Source of the DNA: Alphaproteobacteria bacterium
Lineage (GTDB): Bacteria > Pseudomonadota > Alphaproteobacteria > TMED109
NCBI GenBank assembly: GCA_030828505.1
Contig: JAURCJ010000001.1
Coordinates: 62,001 to 126,000 of the forward strand
Direction of reading: 5' to 3'
Length of the DNA stretch: 64,000 nt
Shown here: piece after piece, positions 8,263-18,482 of the stretch
Position numbering within the stretch: the stretch's first letter is position 1
Layout: each line of letters opens with the position of its first letter
Notes under the pieces: generated by a model
Told to the model about the DNA's origin: nothing
The model's database searches: none
What the model saw: only the letters and a program-made list of their open reading frames with translations
Made by a program: the position numbers and the translations under genes

Positions 8263-9324
8263 TTGAAAGAACATTTTATAAAAAAAATAAAATTACAAGG
8301 ACCAATTACAATTGCAGATTATATGTCTGATTGTTTGTTAGCTCCAAAATATGGTTACTATAATAGAAATAATATAATTGGCGCTAAAGGAGATTTCATT
8401 ACCTCTCCAGAAATAAGTCAAATATTTGGAGAACTTGTTGGGTTAGCGTTTGTAGACTTTTGGTATAAATGTAATAAACCTGATTCTCCAATATTAATCG
8501 ATATAGGAGGAGGTAGAGGAACTATGATGAAAGATGCTTTAAGAGCAATAAATAACGTAGATAAAATTCTTTCAAAAAAAATCCAACCTATTTTTATAGA
8601 AGCATCTTCAAAATTATCAGAAGAACAAAAGCTAAATGTCCCAAAGTCTGTATCATTTACCGATATTAATGATATACCAAAAGGATTTACCATGCTTTAT
8701 GCCAATGAATTTTTTGATGCACTTCCAATTCATCAATTTATTAAAGTAAATGATAAGTGGCATGAACGACTTATAGACATTGATTCAAAAAATGATCTGC
8801 GTTTTATTCATGATATAAATCCGTCCCCGTATGAATATATTTTACCAGAATATTTAAAAAATAATGTTATAATTGAATTTAGCCCTGCCATTGTTAATAT
8901 CACTACTTCAATAATTAAAAAAGTTTTGGAGCAAAGAGGAGCTTTTTTAATTATTGATTACGCACTAGATAAAAAAGATTTATATGGTTCTTTTCAAGCT
9001 GTTAAAGAGCATAAATATATAAACCCCCTTCTATATCCAGGCGAATGTGATCTATCCACAAAAGTAGATTTTGCACTTATAAAAAATATTGCAAAAGAAC
9101 TTAAGGCTTATGTTTACGGTCCAATAAAACAGAATATATTTTTAAAAAATTTAGGTATTGATATTAGATGTGAACAGCTAATAAAAAACAACCCTAATAA
9201 AAAAGAAGAAATATTAAATGATTATTATAGATTGATATCAAATGATAAAATGGGAAGTTTATTTGAAGCCATAATAATAACTTCTGAAGAAAAATTGCAG
9301 CCCGCAGGTTTCCAAAATGCATAA
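8263..9324 (+). CDS. MidA/NDUFAF7-family SAM-dependent methyltransferase
   Basis: This 353-residue protein starts at TTG (8263). The family N-terminus LQGPITIADYMSDCLLAPKYGYY is present, followed by GDFITSPEISQIFGELVG and the SAM motif ILIDIGGGRGTMMKDAL (about 78-94). ANEFFDALPIHQF is the second family hallmark. The mitochondrial homologue NDUFAF7 dimethylates an arginine of a complex I subunit; bacterial members are presumed protein-arginine methyltransferases. It overlaps pgeF by 8 nt. The lgt-midA-pgeF order is standard in alphaproteobacteria. Confidence 0.85.
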   Translation: MKEHFIKKIKLQGPITIADYMSDCLLAPKYGYYNRNNIIGAKGDFITSPEISQIFGELVGLAFVDFWYKCNKPDSPILIDIGGGRGTMMKDALRAINNVDKILSKKIQPIFIEASSKLSEEQKLNVPKSVSFTDINDIPKGFTMLYANEFFDALPIHQFIKVNDKWHERLIDIDSKNDLRFIHDINPSPYEYILPEYLKNNVIIEFSPAIVNITTSIIKKVLEQRGAFLIIDYALDKKDLYGSFQAVKEHKYINPLLYPGECDLSTKVDFALIKNIAKELKAYVYGPIKQNIFLKNLGIDIRCEQLIKNNPNKKEEILNDYYRLISNDKMGSLFEAIIITSEEKLQPAGFQNA

Positions 9325-10108
9325 TAATAAATTGAAACCAATTTTAAGTAATAATCTAAAGTTTAAAAATATTACTCATGGCTTTTTTACTAAAAATGGT
9401 GGTTATTCAGACAATAATAATTACAGTCTTAATTGTAGTTTTAATTCGCATGATTATAAAGAAAACGTATATAATAATAGAAAGTTAATTTGCAACTATC
9501 ATAAATTAAGTATTAAAAATTTAAAAACAGTTAAACAAGTTCATAGCAGCAAAATCCTTTTTATAAATAATTTAAACGTCCAAACGTCTGAAATAGAAGC
9601 AGATTCAATAATAACTAATAAACCTAATATAGTTTTAGGGATTTTAACTGCGGACTGTGCTCCAGTCTTATTATTTGACCCTGTACAAAATATAATTGCT
9701 GCAGTCCATATAGGATGGCAAGGCGCGTTAAAAAATATTTTAACTAATACAATTAATAGCTTTATAAAAATTCAATCAAAAACAGCTAATATAAAATTAT
9801 CTATAGGTCCATGTATAGGGCCTAAGTCTTATGATGTTAAAGAAGATTTTTATAATAAATTTATAAGTAAAAATATTAATAATAAAAAATATTTTATTAA
9901 TTTTTATAACAAAGGATATAAATTTAACTTACCAGATTATATAAAAGATGAGGCGTTAGTTAATGGTATAAATTTAAAAAATATTTCTAATTCAAGAAGA
10001 GATACTTACCTAGAAGAAAATATGTTTTTTAGTTTCAGAAGAAATTTTCAACAAGGTGTAGGCGATTGTGGTAGAATGATATCCACTATTTCTATCAATG
10101 AAATATAA
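9317..10108 (+). CDS. pgeF: Multicopper-oxidase-fold purine nucleoside phosphorylase (YfiH/PgeF family)
   Basis: This 263-residue protein of the laccase-domain family is now known to act on purine nucleosides or to edit peptidoglycan precursors. The metal-site segments are all present: KQVHSSKI (His near 74), TADCAPVLLFDP (Cys near 114) and AAVHIGWQGAL (His near 131). The terminal region has SFRRNFQQGVGDCGRM. It overlaps midA by 8 nt and abuts the following lipoprotein gene (TAATG). Confidence 0.88.
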   Translation: MHNNKLKPILSNNLKFKNITHGFFTKNGGYSDNNNYSLNCSFNSHDYKENVYNNRKLICNYHKLSIKNLKTVKQVHSSKILFINNLNVQTSEIEADSIITNKPNIVLGILTADCAPVLLFDPVQNIIAAVHIGWQGALKNILTNTINSFIKIQSKTANIKLSIGPCIGPKSYDVKEDFYNKFISKNINNKKYFINFYNKGYKFNLPDYIKDEALVNGINLKNISNSRRDTYLEENMFFSFRRNFQQGVGDCGRMISTISINEI

Positions 10109-10923
10109 TGATTAAGTATTTAATATATATATATTTTTTATTCATAATTACTGGTTGCTTAATTATAGATAAACCATTTAAAAATTCAAAAACCTCTGCC
10201 CCAACTTATGACTCAATTAATTCTGTAATATATATTAAAAATATTATTGGTCTTAATAATCAAACCAATCTATTTTTGAAAGATAAAATTCAAAGTGAAC
10301 TGATAAAAAAAAATATTTTAGCCAGTCATAAATATTTTAATAAAAAAAGTTATATAATTACTTCAACACTTATTAATTACCCACAAGATAATTTAAAAAA
10401 AATAATTTTTAATATTTCTAATTCAGAGAAAAAGATTAATAAATTAGAAATGAAATTATCTAAAAAAAGTATTAATGACAATGATATTCAAAATTTAATA
10501 TCTATTCAATTAGCTGATTTTATTGAGACAGTAGTTCTAAAACTAAATAAAAAAAAATATTTAAAAATTATAGAATTAAAAGGGTTAAAAAATAATAAAA
10601 AACTTGAAAATATTTTTCTTAATAAATTAAAAGAAATCTATTCTCAAAATTCGATACAGGTTATAGACCAAAAAACTATTGTAAATAAAAACTTTGCCAA
10701 CTATTTTTTTATCAAAATTTTCTTTGATTTTAATAATATTGATAATAATAAAATAAAAATTAGTATTAATTGGGAAATATTAGATAAAAATGAAAATTTT
10801 ATAGGTTCTATTAAACAAGAAAATATAATAAAAAAATCCATCCTTAACTATGCGTGGGAGGAAATTTCAAATAAAATTATTGAAATGTCAATAACAGAGC
10901 TTAATATGATGATAAATCTATAA
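10108..10923 (+). CDS. Putative lipoprotein of unknown function
   Basis: This 271-residue protein begins with a hydrophobic segment ending in the lipobox-like IITGC (Cys about 17), so it should be lipid-anchored in the cell envelope. I do not recognise a named domain. The body has two similar alpha/beta halves. The C-terminal part (KISINWEILDKNENFIGSIKQEN...YAWEEISNKIIEMS) resembles the end of uncharacterised proteins often encoded between pgeF and prs in alphaproteobacteria. It is rich in Lys, Asn and Ile, as the base composition predicts. It overlaps the stop of pgeF and is followed by a 93-nt gap. Confidence 0.7.
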   Translation: MIKYLIYIYFLFIITGCLIIDKPFKNSKTSAPTYDSINSVIYIKNIIGLNNQTNLFLKDKIQSELIKKNILASHKYFNKKSYIITSTLINYPQDNLKKIIFNISNSEKKINKLEMKLSKKSINDNDIQNLISIQLADFIETVVLKLNKKKYLKIIELKGLKNNKKLENIFLNKLKEIYSQNSIQVIDQKTIVNKNFANYFFIKIFFDFNNIDNNKIKISINWEILDKNENFIGSIKQENIIKKSILNYAWEEISNKIIEMSITELNMMINL

Positions 10924-11016
10924 TAATAAATGGATTTAATATATTTATTATCATATATATTACGCAAATTTATGTTTATAATATATTTATCTTTAATAAT
11001 TTTATAAGGCTCAGAT

Positions 11017-11949
11017 ATGCATATAATTTCAGGTAATAGTAATCCAATTCTTGCAAATCAAATTAGTAAAGAATTAAAAGTTAAAATTATTGATGTAACT
11101 GTTACTAGATTCTCAGACCAAGAAGTATTTGTTGAGATAAATGAGAATGTTAGAGGTAAAAATATATTTGTAATTCAATCAACCTCTATGCCCGCAAACG
11201 ACCACATAATGGAATTATTGATTACAATTGATGCATTAAAAAGGGCGTCAGCGAGTACAGTTACTGCTATTATTCCATATTTTGGATATGCTAGACAAGA
11301 TAGAAAAGTTGGTCCTAGAACACCTATATCAGCTAAATTAATTGCGGATATTCTTACTACGGCAGGTATAGATAGACTTTTAACAATAGATTTACATGCA
11401 GGACAAATTCAAGGTTTTTTTGATATACCTGTAGATAACTTATATGCTGCTCCAGTAATTACAAAAGATATTATAAAAAACTATAAAAATAAGGATTTAG
11501 TAATAATTTCTCCAGATGTAGGGGGTGTTGTAAGAGCTAGAGGTATAGCTAAAAGAATTAACGGTGATCTAGCTATAGTAGATAAAAGAAGAGATAAAGC
11601 TAACGAATCAGAAGTAATGAATATAATAGGAGATATAAATAACCGTGATTGTATTATAGTAGATGATATAGTGGATACAGCAGGTACATTATGTAATGCA
11701 GCAGAGGCTTTAATTGATGCAGGCGCTAAAAGTGTTTCAGCATATATTTCGCATGGAGTTTTATCTGGTCCAGCTATAGAAAGAATAAAAAATTCTAAAT
11801 TAAATGAGCTAGTAATTACAGATAGTATAGCTCCAAGTAAATTAATCCTTGACGCAAGTAACATACGTATATTAAACCTAGCCCCACTAATAGCAGAAGC
11901 TATAAGGAGAATTAGTTCAGATAGTTCAGTTTCTAGCTTATTTGACTAA
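11017..11949 (+). CDS. prs: Ribose-phosphate pyrophosphokinase
   Basis: This 310-residue class I PRPP synthetase makes 5-phosphoribosyl diphosphate from ribose 5-phosphate and ATP for nucleotide, His and Trp synthesis. Visible hallmarks are [15 protein letters not shown] (about 33-47), [21 protein letters not shown] (ATP flexible loop), [17 protein letters not shown], and the PRPP-binding loop [14 protein letters not shown] (about 211-224). Length is normal. The preceding 93 nt are A+T-rich and probably contain the promoter. Confidence 0.97.
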   Translation: MHIISGNSNPILANQISKELKVKIIDVTVTRFSDQEVFVEINENVRGKNIFVIQSTSMPANDHIMELLITIDALKRASASTVTAIIPYFGYARQDRKVGPRTPISAKLIADILTTAGIDRLLTIDLHAGQIQGFFDIPVDNLYAAPVITKDIIKNYKNKDLVIISPDVGGVVRARGIAKRINGDLAIVDKRRDKANESEVMNIIGDINNRDCIIVDDIVDTAGTLCNAAEALIDAGAKSVSAYISHGVLSGPAIERIKNSKLNELVITDSIAPSKLILDASNIRILNLAPLIAEAIRRISSDSSVSSLFD

Positions 11950-12001
11950 TGTTAAATTTTGTAAATAAGAATATTTATTTAATTATTAATAGGAGTAAAC
12001 A

Positions 12002-12697
12002 ATGGTAATGACATCTAACCTTTCAGCAGAAACAAGAAAATCTGTCGGAAAGGGTAAATCAAGGGAGTTAAGAAGAGAAGGAAGAATACCGGCTGTTGTT
12101 TATGGTAATAAAATAGAGCCTATTGCGGTCTCAATAAAAGAGAGAGATTTAAATGCTGAACTTAGAAAAGAAGGATTTTTTAATAGGTTATGTAATCTAG
12201 AGATAGAAAAAGAAAATATAAAAGTTTTACCTCAAGAAATTTCTATTCATCCAGTTACTGATAAGGCTGAACATATAGATTTTTTAAGAGTTAGTGATAA
12301 TACTAAAGTCACAATTGAGGTTCCAGTAAAATTTGAAAATGAAGAAGAATGTCCTGGAATTAAAAAAGGGGGTATATTAAATATTGTAAGATATAATATA
12401 GAAGTATCTTGTCCTGCATCTAATATCCCAGAACTCTTTATTATTGACCTTACTGGTCTTGAATTAGGAGATTCTATTCGTTTTAGTAATATCAAAGATG
12501 TTTCGGATGGAGTCACTCCGACTATTACTGACAGAGATTTTATTATTGCTAGTGTCGTAGCCCCTGCAGCTCTTACTTCAGAGGAAGAAGCAGCAGAAAG
12601 TGCTGAAGGAGAAGAAGGTGAGGGAGATGCAGCTGAAACAGATACTAGTTCTAGTGAAGAAAAAACTGCAGAAGAAAATGATAAAAAAGAAGAATAA
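12002..12697 (+). CDS. rplY: Ribosomal protein L25 (Ctc/TL5 form)
   Basis: This 231-residue long form of L25 binds 5S rRNA. The N-terminal L25 domain (about 1-95) begins with SAETRKSVGKGKSRELRREGRIPAVVYG, followed by the TL5-type C-terminal beta domain (about 100-195). It ends in a strongly acidic low-complexity tail of about 40 residues rich in Glu and Asp. An AGGAG ribosome binding site precedes the ATG at 12002; the ATG at 12008 is an equally possible start. prs-rplY-pth-ychF is a widely conserved order. Confidence 0.93.
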   Translation: MVMTSNLSAETRKSVGKGKSRELRREGRIPAVVYGNKIEPIAVSIKERDLNAELRKEGFFNRLCNLEIEKENIKVLPQEISIHPVTDKAEHIDFLRVSDNTKVTIEVPVKFENEEECPGIKKGGILNIVRYNIEVSCPASNIPELFIIDLTGLELGDSIRFSNIKDVSDGVTPTITDRDFIIASVVAPAALTSEEEAAESAEGEEGEGDAAETDTSSSEEKTAEENDKKEE

Positions 12698-12723
12698 TTA
12701 ATTTATAGAATGGAAGCAAAGCA

Positions 12724-13293
12724 GTGTTATTCTTAGTTGGGCTAGGTAATCCAGAAACTAAGTATAGAATGAATAGACATAATGTTGGGTTTATTACTAT
12801 TGATAATATAATAAAAAAATATTCTTTTTCTCCATTAAGAAATAAATTTCAATCTCATATCATAAAATGTCAAATTAATAACCACCCTTTAACGCTAGTT
12901 AAACCTCAAACATTTATGAATTTATCTGGTCAGAGCTTAAGTCTTATAAAAAGTTTTTATAAACTTAAAAATGAGCAGATTATTGTAATTCATGATGATT
13001 TAGATCTTGAAGTTGGAGATATTAGAGCTAAAGTTGGAGGAAGTTCAGGCGGGCATAATGGATTAAAAAGTATTGATAATCATATTGGTGAAGATTATAT
13101 TCGAATAAGAATTGGGATAGGTCATCCTGGAGATAGGCAACTAGTTAATAACTATGTTTTGGGAGATTTTAATAAAAACGAATTATCTATAATAAGTCCA
13201 GTTATTAATAATTTAAGCTCAAATTTAGAATATATTATTAATAATATTAATAATTTATCTCAAGCACTTTCAGAAATTATAAGAAAAGGATAA
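12724..13293 (+). CDS. pth: Peptidyl-tRNA hydrolase
   Basis: This 189-residue enzyme recycles peptidyl-tRNA released by stalled ribosomes. It starts at GTG (12724) after GGAAG. The N-terminus VGLGNPETKYRMNRHNVGF carries the catalytic His (about 20). KPQTFMNLSGQSL, IVIHDDLDLEVGDIRAKVGGSSGGHNGLKSI and RIRIGIGHPG are the remaining family signatures. Only 4 nt separate it from ychF. Confidence 0.96.
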   Translation: MLFLVGLGNPETKYRMNRHNVGFITIDNIIKKYSFSPLRNKFQSHIIKCQINNHPLTLVKPQTFMNLSGQSLSLIKSFYKLKNEQIIVIHDDLDLEVGDIRAKVGGSSGGHNGLKSIDNHIGEDYIRIRIGIGHPGDRQLVNNYVLGDFNKNELSIISPVINNLSSNLEYIINNINNLSQALSEIIRKG

Positions 13294-13297
13294 TAAA

Positions 13298-14398
13298 ATG
13301 GGCTTCAACTGTGGCATTGTAGGCTTACCCAATGTAGGAAAATCGACTCTATTCAATGCTCTTACAGAAACAAGTTCTGCAAATGCAGAAAATTACCCTT
13401 TTTGTACTATAGAGCCAAATATAGGACGTGTAGCATTAGTTGATAATAGATTAGATGAATTGGCTCAAATAAATAATCCTAAACAAGTTATTCCTACCTT
13501 TATAGATTTTGTTGATATAGCGGGCTTGGTACAAGGTGCAAGTAAAGGAGAAGGACTTGGTAACCAGTTTTTAGCAAATATCAGGGAAGTAGATGCTATT
13601 TGTCATGTAATAAGATGTTTTGATGATAATGATATTACTCACGTTAATAATAAAATAGACCCTCTTGATGATATTGAAATAATAGAAACAGAATTAATGC
13701 TCTCAGACTTAGAAAGCCTTAGTAAGAGAATAACCTCTATAGAGAAAAAAGCTAAAGGGGGAGATAAAGAATCTAAAGTAACTATGGAATTAATGAAACA
13801 AATTATTATAAAACTCGAAAATGGAATCCCAGCAAGAGAAATAGAATTTTCAAAAGAAAATTTTATAATTGTAAAGCAGCTGAATTTATTAACAATAAAA
13901 CCAGTTTTGTTCGTGGCAAACGTAGATGAAAATGCTTCAGTTAAAGGAAATACTTACTCTCAACAATTAACTGAATTTGGGCTATCTAAAGGAATAAAAA
14001 CAATTACACTGTCAGCTAAATTAGAATCTGAAATTTCAGAAATAGCTGACAAAGAAGAAAGAAAAGAGTTTTTAAATGCAATGAACCTCAAAGAATCAGG
14101 TTTAGAGAAATTATCAAAAGCAGGCTATGGCCTTTTAGATTTAATAACATATTTTACTGCAGGTCCCAAGGAAGTTAGAGCATGGACTATTAAAAAAGGT
14201 ACAATCGCAAAAGAGGCTGCGGGAAAAATTCATAATGATTTCTCTAGGGGTTTTATTGCTGCTGAAACTATTGCATTTGAAGATTACGTTACAATTGGAG
14301 GAGAGCAACAAGCTAGAGAAAATGGTTACGTTAGAACAGAAGGAAAAGAATATGTTGTAATAGACGGAGATATTATTGTATTTAGGTTTAACGTTTAA
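13298..14398 (+). CDS. ychF: Redox-regulated ATPase YchF (Obg family)
   Basis: This 366-residue protein has P-loop GLPNVGKSTLFNAL (about 8-21), the switch region DFVDIAGLVQGASKGEGLGNQFL and the NVDE motif in place of the usual GTPase NKxD, which shifts specificity to ATP. A helical insert and a C-terminal TGS domain (about 280-364) follow, ending EYVVIDGDIIVFRFNV. YchF binds ribosomes and influences oxidative-stress responses. It closes the prs-rplY-pth-ychF run. Confidence 0.96.
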   Translation: MGFNCGIVGLPNVGKSTLFNALTETSSANAENYPFCTIEPNIGRVALVDNRLDELAQINNPKQVIPTFIDFVDIAGLVQGASKGEGLGNQFLANIREVDAICHVIRCFDDNDITHVNNKIDPLDDIEIIETELMLSDLESLSKRITSIEKKAKGGDKESKVTMELMKQIIIKLENGIPAREIEFSKENFIIVKQLNLLTIKPVLFVANVDENASVKGNTYSQQLTEFGLSKGIKTITLSAKLESEISEIADKEERKEFLNAMNLKESGLEKLSKAGYGLLDLITYFTAGPKEVRAWTIKKGTIAKEAAGKIHNDFSRGFIAAETIAFEDYVTIGGEQQARENGYVRTEGKEYVVIDGDIIVFRFNV

Positions 14399-14417
14399 AA
14401 GTATATAGGAATGTAAG

Positions 14418-15098
14418 ATGAGTAATAAAATAAAAATTAAATCAGCCGATGATAAGGATATACCTGTTTATATATATGAGCCATCTATAGAAAGGATAGG
14501 AGCAATTGTTTTAATTCAAGAAATTTTTGGAGTAAATGATCATATTAAGGATGTTGCTAAAAAGTTTTCAAATGAAGGATTTGTCACTTGGGTGCCAGAT
14601 ATTTATTTTAGAATTGAAGATGATGTTAATCTTGGATACTCAACTGATGAAATAAAAAAAGGGAAAAGTCTTAAAGAGAAATTAGGTTGGGATTTACCCA
14701 CTATGGACATATTAAGCTGTATAGCTAACCTTAAAGTAAGTTATAATGTAGCCACAATTGGTTTTTGTTATGGAGGCTCATTGTCTTGGAGAGCTGCTTG
14801 TACAGCTTATGGATTAGATGCATCTGTATGTTTTTATGGCTCCCAAATTGCTAGTTTCTTAGATAAAAACCCCAGATGTTCCACTTTAGTTCATTTAGCT
14901 GAGGAAGATCCTACAATAAATAAAGAAGACCAAAAAAAAATAATAGAATTTTCTAAAAATAAAGAACCAGCTATAATAATTCATAATTATAAAAATGCTG
15001 ATCATGGCTTTTTTTGCGACCAAAGAAAAAACTTTAATAAAGAAAATAGAGATTTAGCATTTAAAAGGACAATAGAATTTTTAAAAGATTCATTGTAA
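14418..15098 (+). CDS. Dienelactone hydrolase family protein
   Basis: This 226-residue alpha/beta hydrolase has a cysteine nucleophile in GFCYGG (Cys117), as in carboxymethylenebutenolidase. The family N-terminus IVLIQEIFGVNDHIKDVAKKFSNEGF is present. The putative acid is near EEDPTI, and the His lies in ADHGFFCD. Nothing nearby belongs to aromatic degradation, so the physiological substrate is unknown and a general carboxylesterase role is as likely. Length is typical. Confidence 0.82.
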   Translation: MSNKIKIKSADDKDIPVYIYEPSIERIGAIVLIQEIFGVNDHIKDVAKKFSNEGFVTWVPDIYFRIEDDVNLGYSTDEIKKGKSLKEKLGWDLPTMDILSCIANLKVSYNVATIGFCYGGSLSWRAACTAYGLDASVCFYGSQIASFLDKNPRCSTLVHLAEEDPTINKEDQKKIIEFSKNKEPAIIIHNYKNADHGFFCDQRKNFNKENRDLAFKRTIEFLKDSL

Positions 15099-15119
15099 TA
15101 ATATAGATAGGAGCCTCAA

Positions 15120-15581
15120 ATGAAACTTAATTTAATATTTAAACAACAAAGTATATTATTATTTATTACTTTTATTTTACTTATTATATGTAATAATACA
15201 TATGCTATGGATGGACCAAAAGAACTAATAATTACCGATTTAGAATTAGGTAATGGAAGAACTGCTGTTAAAGGGAAAGAAGTTGCTGTCCACTATACTG
15301 GCTGGTTATTTGATTCAAAAAAAGAAGCTACTAATTATTGTGATGCTAAAGGAAGTCAATTTGACTCTTCTATAGAGCGAGGTATGCCATTTCAGTTATC
15401 TCTAGGACAAGGCATGGTAATTCAAGGATGGGAAGAAGGTCTAATTGGAATGAAGGAAGATGGTAAAAGATGTTTAGTAATTCCTCCTTCAATGGGATAT
15501 GGTAATAGAGCAGTAGGAAATGGTTTAATTCCAGCCAATTCTACTCTTATTTTTGAAATTATTTTATTAGGTGTGCGATAA
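15120..15581 (+). CDS. FKBP-type peptidyl-prolyl cis-trans isomerase, exported
   Basis: This 153-residue protein has a signal peptide (about 1-29, ending NNTYA) and one FKBP domain. The core reads VAVHYTGWLFD, GSQFDSSIERGMPFQLSLG, VIQGWEEGLIGMKEDGKR and IPANSTLIFEIILL, with the substrate-pocket aromatic residues kept. It should accelerate proline isomerisation of proteins folding in the periplasm. A clear AGGAG site precedes the ATG. It is followed after 3 nt by mtnP. Confidence 0.9.
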   Translation: MKLNLIFKQQSILLFITFILLIICNNTYAMDGPKELIITDLELGNGRTAVKGKEVAVHYTGWLFDSKKEATNYCDAKGSQFDSSIERGMPFQLSLGQGMVIQGWEEGLIGMKEDGKRCLVIPPSMGYGNRAVGNGLIPANSTLIFEIILLGVR

Positions 15582-15584
15582 TAA

Positions 15585-16457
15585 ATGCGGAAAAAGAAAC
15601 CCTATTTAGGAATTATAGGCGGAAGTGGTATATATGATTTAGATAATATATCAAATTCAAGATGGCTTAATATATCTTCAAAATTTGGAGATCCATCTGA
15701 TGAAATTCTAACAGGCCTTATAAAGGGTATAAATATAGCCTTTCTGCCTAGACATGGAAAAAAACATAATTTACTTCCATCTAATATAAATTATAGAGCT
15801 AATATTGACTGTTTAAAATCATTAGGAGTGACAGATATAATATCATTGTCTGCTGTTGGAAGTCTTAAAGAAAATATTAAACCTGGTGACTTTGTAATTA
15901 TTGACCAATTTATAGATAGAACATTTGCAAGAAGTAAAACTTTTTTTAATGATGGAATTGTTGCGCACGTATCTATGGCCAAACCTACATCAAAAAAACT
16001 TGGAAATATTATATTTGAATCAGCTCCTGATAATATAAATATTCTCAATGGTGGAACATATATAGCTATGGAAGGTCCTCAATTCTCAACATTAGCAGAA
16101 TCTAATCTATATAGATCTTGGAACTGTGATGTTATAGGTATGACTAATATGCCAGAGGCAAAGCTAGCAAGAGAAGCTGAGATTGCTTATGCAACTATTG
16201 CAATGGTAACCGATTATGATTGTTGGCACCCTGATCATGATGCAGTTACTGTTGATAGCATTATAAAAGTGCTTAATACTAATTCATTAAATGCTAAAAA
16301 TTTATTAAACAATATTATAAATAATATTGCAAAAATAGATTGGGACTGGAATGACCCAGCATATAGTGCTTTAGATTATGCTTTAATTACACCTAAAGAA
16401 GCTAGGCCTGAAGAAGCAAAAAATAAGTTGCAGAATATACTAAAAAGATTTAGCTAG
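15585..16457 (+). CDS. mtnP: S-methyl-5'-thioadenosine phosphorylase
   Basis: This 290-residue member of the nucleoside phosphorylase family 2 cleaves methylthioadenosine, a by-product of polyamine metabolism, to adenine and methylthioribose 1-phosphate. Motifs are GIIGGSGIYDL (9-19), FLPRHGKKHNLLPSNINYRAN (about 52-72), a GTYIAMEGPQFSTLAES segment, and GMTNMPEAKLAREAEIAYATIAMVTDYDCW. NMPEA and TDYD favour MtnP over purine nucleoside phosphorylase. Its stop shares CTAG with that of convergent petC. Confidence 0.92.
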   Translation: MRKKKPYLGIIGGSGIYDLDNISNSRWLNISSKFGDPSDEILTGLIKGINIAFLPRHGKKHNLLPSNINYRANIDCLKSLGVTDIISLSAVGSLKENIKPGDFVIIDQFIDRTFARSKTFFNDGIVAHVSMAKPTSKKLGNIIFESAPDNINILNGGTYIAMEGPQFSTLAESNLYRSWNCDVIGMTNMPEAKLAREAEIAYATIAMVTDYDCWHPDHDAVTVDSIIKVLNTNSLNAKNLLNNIINNIAKIDWDWNDPAYSALDYALITPKEARPEEAKNKLQNILKRFS

Positions 16458-17230
16458 CTTTTAATTTTCTTCCATATTTTTCTATAAGAAATAAATAAAA
16501 CAGTTGTCATAAAAACTAGAAAAAGAAAAACTCTAAATCCCATAGACTTTCTATCATTAAGTTCTGGTTGAGCAGTCCATGCAAGAAATGAAATTAAATC
16601 TACTATTTCTTGTTCCATGCTAGCTTCTGTACCATCTAAGTATTCTACATCATCTCCATATAAAGGCTGTGGCATTGCTATAACGTTTCCTGGATAGGCA
16701 ATATTATAATAGCCATTTGACAACTCCTTGTCTTCAGGCGCCTCTTCGTATCCTTTTAAAAGACTGTAAAAATAGCTTGCCCCTCCTGCCCTTGCTTTTA
16801 TTATTAGAGACAGATCTGGAGGGATAGCTCCATTATTCATTGCTTTAGCTTGATTATCATTTTGATATGGGCTGACAAACCTATCTGATGGAATAGCTGG
16901 ACGCATGCTTATTTCACCATCTGAATCTGGTTCAGCCATAACTTCAAATTGTGATGCAAATTCCTTTACTTGTTCATTAGAAAAACCAATATCAATTAGG
17001 TTTCTATATGAAACATGTTCTAAACTGTGACATCCCGCACATATTTCATTATAAACCTGTAATCCTCTTCTTGCTGAAGCTTTATCAATTACTCCAAAAA
17101 TACCGTCAAACGAAAAATTCATCTTTGTAATTTTGGCATCTGACCCAGCGGCAAAAACATTGCTTAAAAAAGCATTTATTAAAATAAAAGATATAAAAAA
17201 TATCTTAATAATTTGATAATAATTTTTCAT
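16454..17230 (-). CDS. petC: Cytochrome c1 of the bc1 complex
   Basis: This 258-residue c-type cytochrome of complex III has a signal peptide (about 1-28). The heme is bound covalently at CAGCH (Cys64, Cys67, His68), and the likely axial Met is Met186 in IAMPQPL. A single C-terminal membrane anchor (about 233-252) holds it in the inner membrane. It passes electrons from the Rieske centre to a soluble or membrane cytochrome c. Third gene of petABC, 2 nt after petB. Confidence 0.95.
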   Translation of the reverse strand: MKNYYQIIKIFFISFILINAFLSNVFAAGSDAKITKMNFSFDGIFGVIDKASARRGLQVYNEICAGCHSLEHVSYRNLIDIGFSNEQVKEFASQFEVMAEPDSDGEISMRPAIPSDRFVSPYQNDNQAKAMNNGAIPPDLSLIIKARAGGASYFYSLLKGYEEAPEDKELSNGYYNIAYPGNVIAMPQPLYGDDVEYLDGTEASMEQEIVDLISFLAWTAQPELNDRKSMGFRVFLFLVFMTTVLFISYRKIWKKIKS

Positions 17231-17232
17231 AG

Positions 17233-18462
17233 CTATGTTCCATCTTTTATAGGTTTATTTAAAACTGACTCAGATATACTATTAGGTAGTGGTTTAGGAG
17301 TTTCTATTATTCCTATTATGGGCATAAATATGATAAAATGTGCAAAATAATATATTGTCGCCAATTGTCCAATTAAAATAAAGTGTCCTTCTGCTGGACT
17401 ACCACCTACCCATGTCAAAATAATCACATCTATAAACAAAAACCAAAAGAATTTTTTATAGATAGGCCTAAATGTAGCAGATCTAACCTTTGAAGTATCT
17501 AACCATGGGAGTGCAAATAAAATTAAAATAGCACTGATCATGGCAATCACTCCACCTAATTTATCTGGAACGGCTCTTAAAATTGCATAAAAAGGTAAAA
17601 AATACCATTCAGGAACAATATGAGCAGGAGTTTTTAAAGGGTCAGCAGGTATATAATTGTCAGGATGCCCTAAGAAATCTGGAGCATAAAAAACAACTGC
17701 AGCAAAAATAGTTAATACAAAACTAAGCCCAAACAAATCTTTAATAGTGTAATATGGATGAAAAGGAATAGAATCCTGAGGACCTTTTCTATCTATACCT
17801 AATGGATTGTTAGATCCATGCGTGTGAAGAGCTACTATATGTAAAATAACAACGCCAACAATTAAAAATGGAAAAAGATAATGTAATGCAAAAAAACGAT
17901 TTAAAAGAGCATTATCTACCGCAAATCCTCCCCAAAGCCATTCAACTACTGCAGTACCTACCACAGGAACAGCGGAAAATAAATTTGTTATAACTGTTGC
18001 ACCCCAAAAACTCATTTGCCCCCAAGGTAAAACATAACCCATAAAAGCAGTAGCCATCATAAGTAATAATATTATTAAACCTAACCACCATAATACTTCC
18101 CGAGGAGACTTATATGACCCATAATATAAACCTCTAAATATATGAATATAAACAACTATGAAGAAAAATGATGCTCCATTCATATGTATATATCTGATCA
18201 ACCAACCATAATTTACGTCTCGCATTATATGTTCAATACTCGCAAAAGCTCCTTCAACACTTGGAGTATAATGCATTGCAAGAACGATACCTGTAATAAT
18301 TTGAATCATTAAAAATATTCCTGCTAATGATCCAAAATTCCACCAATAATTTAAATTTCTGGGTGTAGGGTAATCGATTAAAGTATGTTGTAGCGTACTA
18401 AATATAGGTAGTCTATAATCTATCCATCCTATAACACCTTTACCGTTTTTAATATTACTCAT
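17233..18462 (-). CDS. petB: Cytochrome b of the bc1 complex
   Basis: This 409-residue polytopic protein carries the two b hemes and both quinone sites of complex III. Conserved stretches include [13 protein letters not shown], the helix with [20 protein letters not shown], and the Qo-site [13 protein letters not shown] (about 284-296). At least eight membrane segments are visible. The full-length single polypeptide (not split b6/subunit IV) is the proteobacterial form. It lies between petA and petC. Confidence 0.97.
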   Translation of the reverse strand: MSNIKNGKGVIGWIDYRLPIFSTLQHTLIDYPTPRNLNYWWNFGSLAGIFLMIQIITGIVLAMHYTPSVEGAFASIEHIMRDVNYGWLIRYIHMNGASFFFIVVYIHIFRGLYYGSYKSPREVLWWLGLIILLLMMATAFMGYVLPWGQMSFWGATVITNLFSAVPVVGTAVVEWLWGGFAVDNALLNRFFALHYLFPFLIVGVVILHIVALHTHGSNNPLGIDRKGPQDSIPFHPYYTIKDLFGLSFVLTIFAAVVFYAPDFLGHPDNYIPADPLKTPAHIVPEWYFLPFYAILRAVPDKLGGVIAMISAILILFALPWLDTSKVRSATFRPIYKKFFWFLFIDVIILTWVGGSPAEGHFILIGQLATIYYFAHFIIFMPIIGIIETPKPLPNSISESVLNKPIKDGT

Positions 18463-18482
18463 AAAAAAAGCCTTTCATCTAA

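Noticed and set aside
11481-11864. 127-residue minus-strand frame inside prs
   Set aside because: It is the reverse complement of a highly conserved enzyme; low-complexity Leu/Ile/Ser composition marks it as a shadow.
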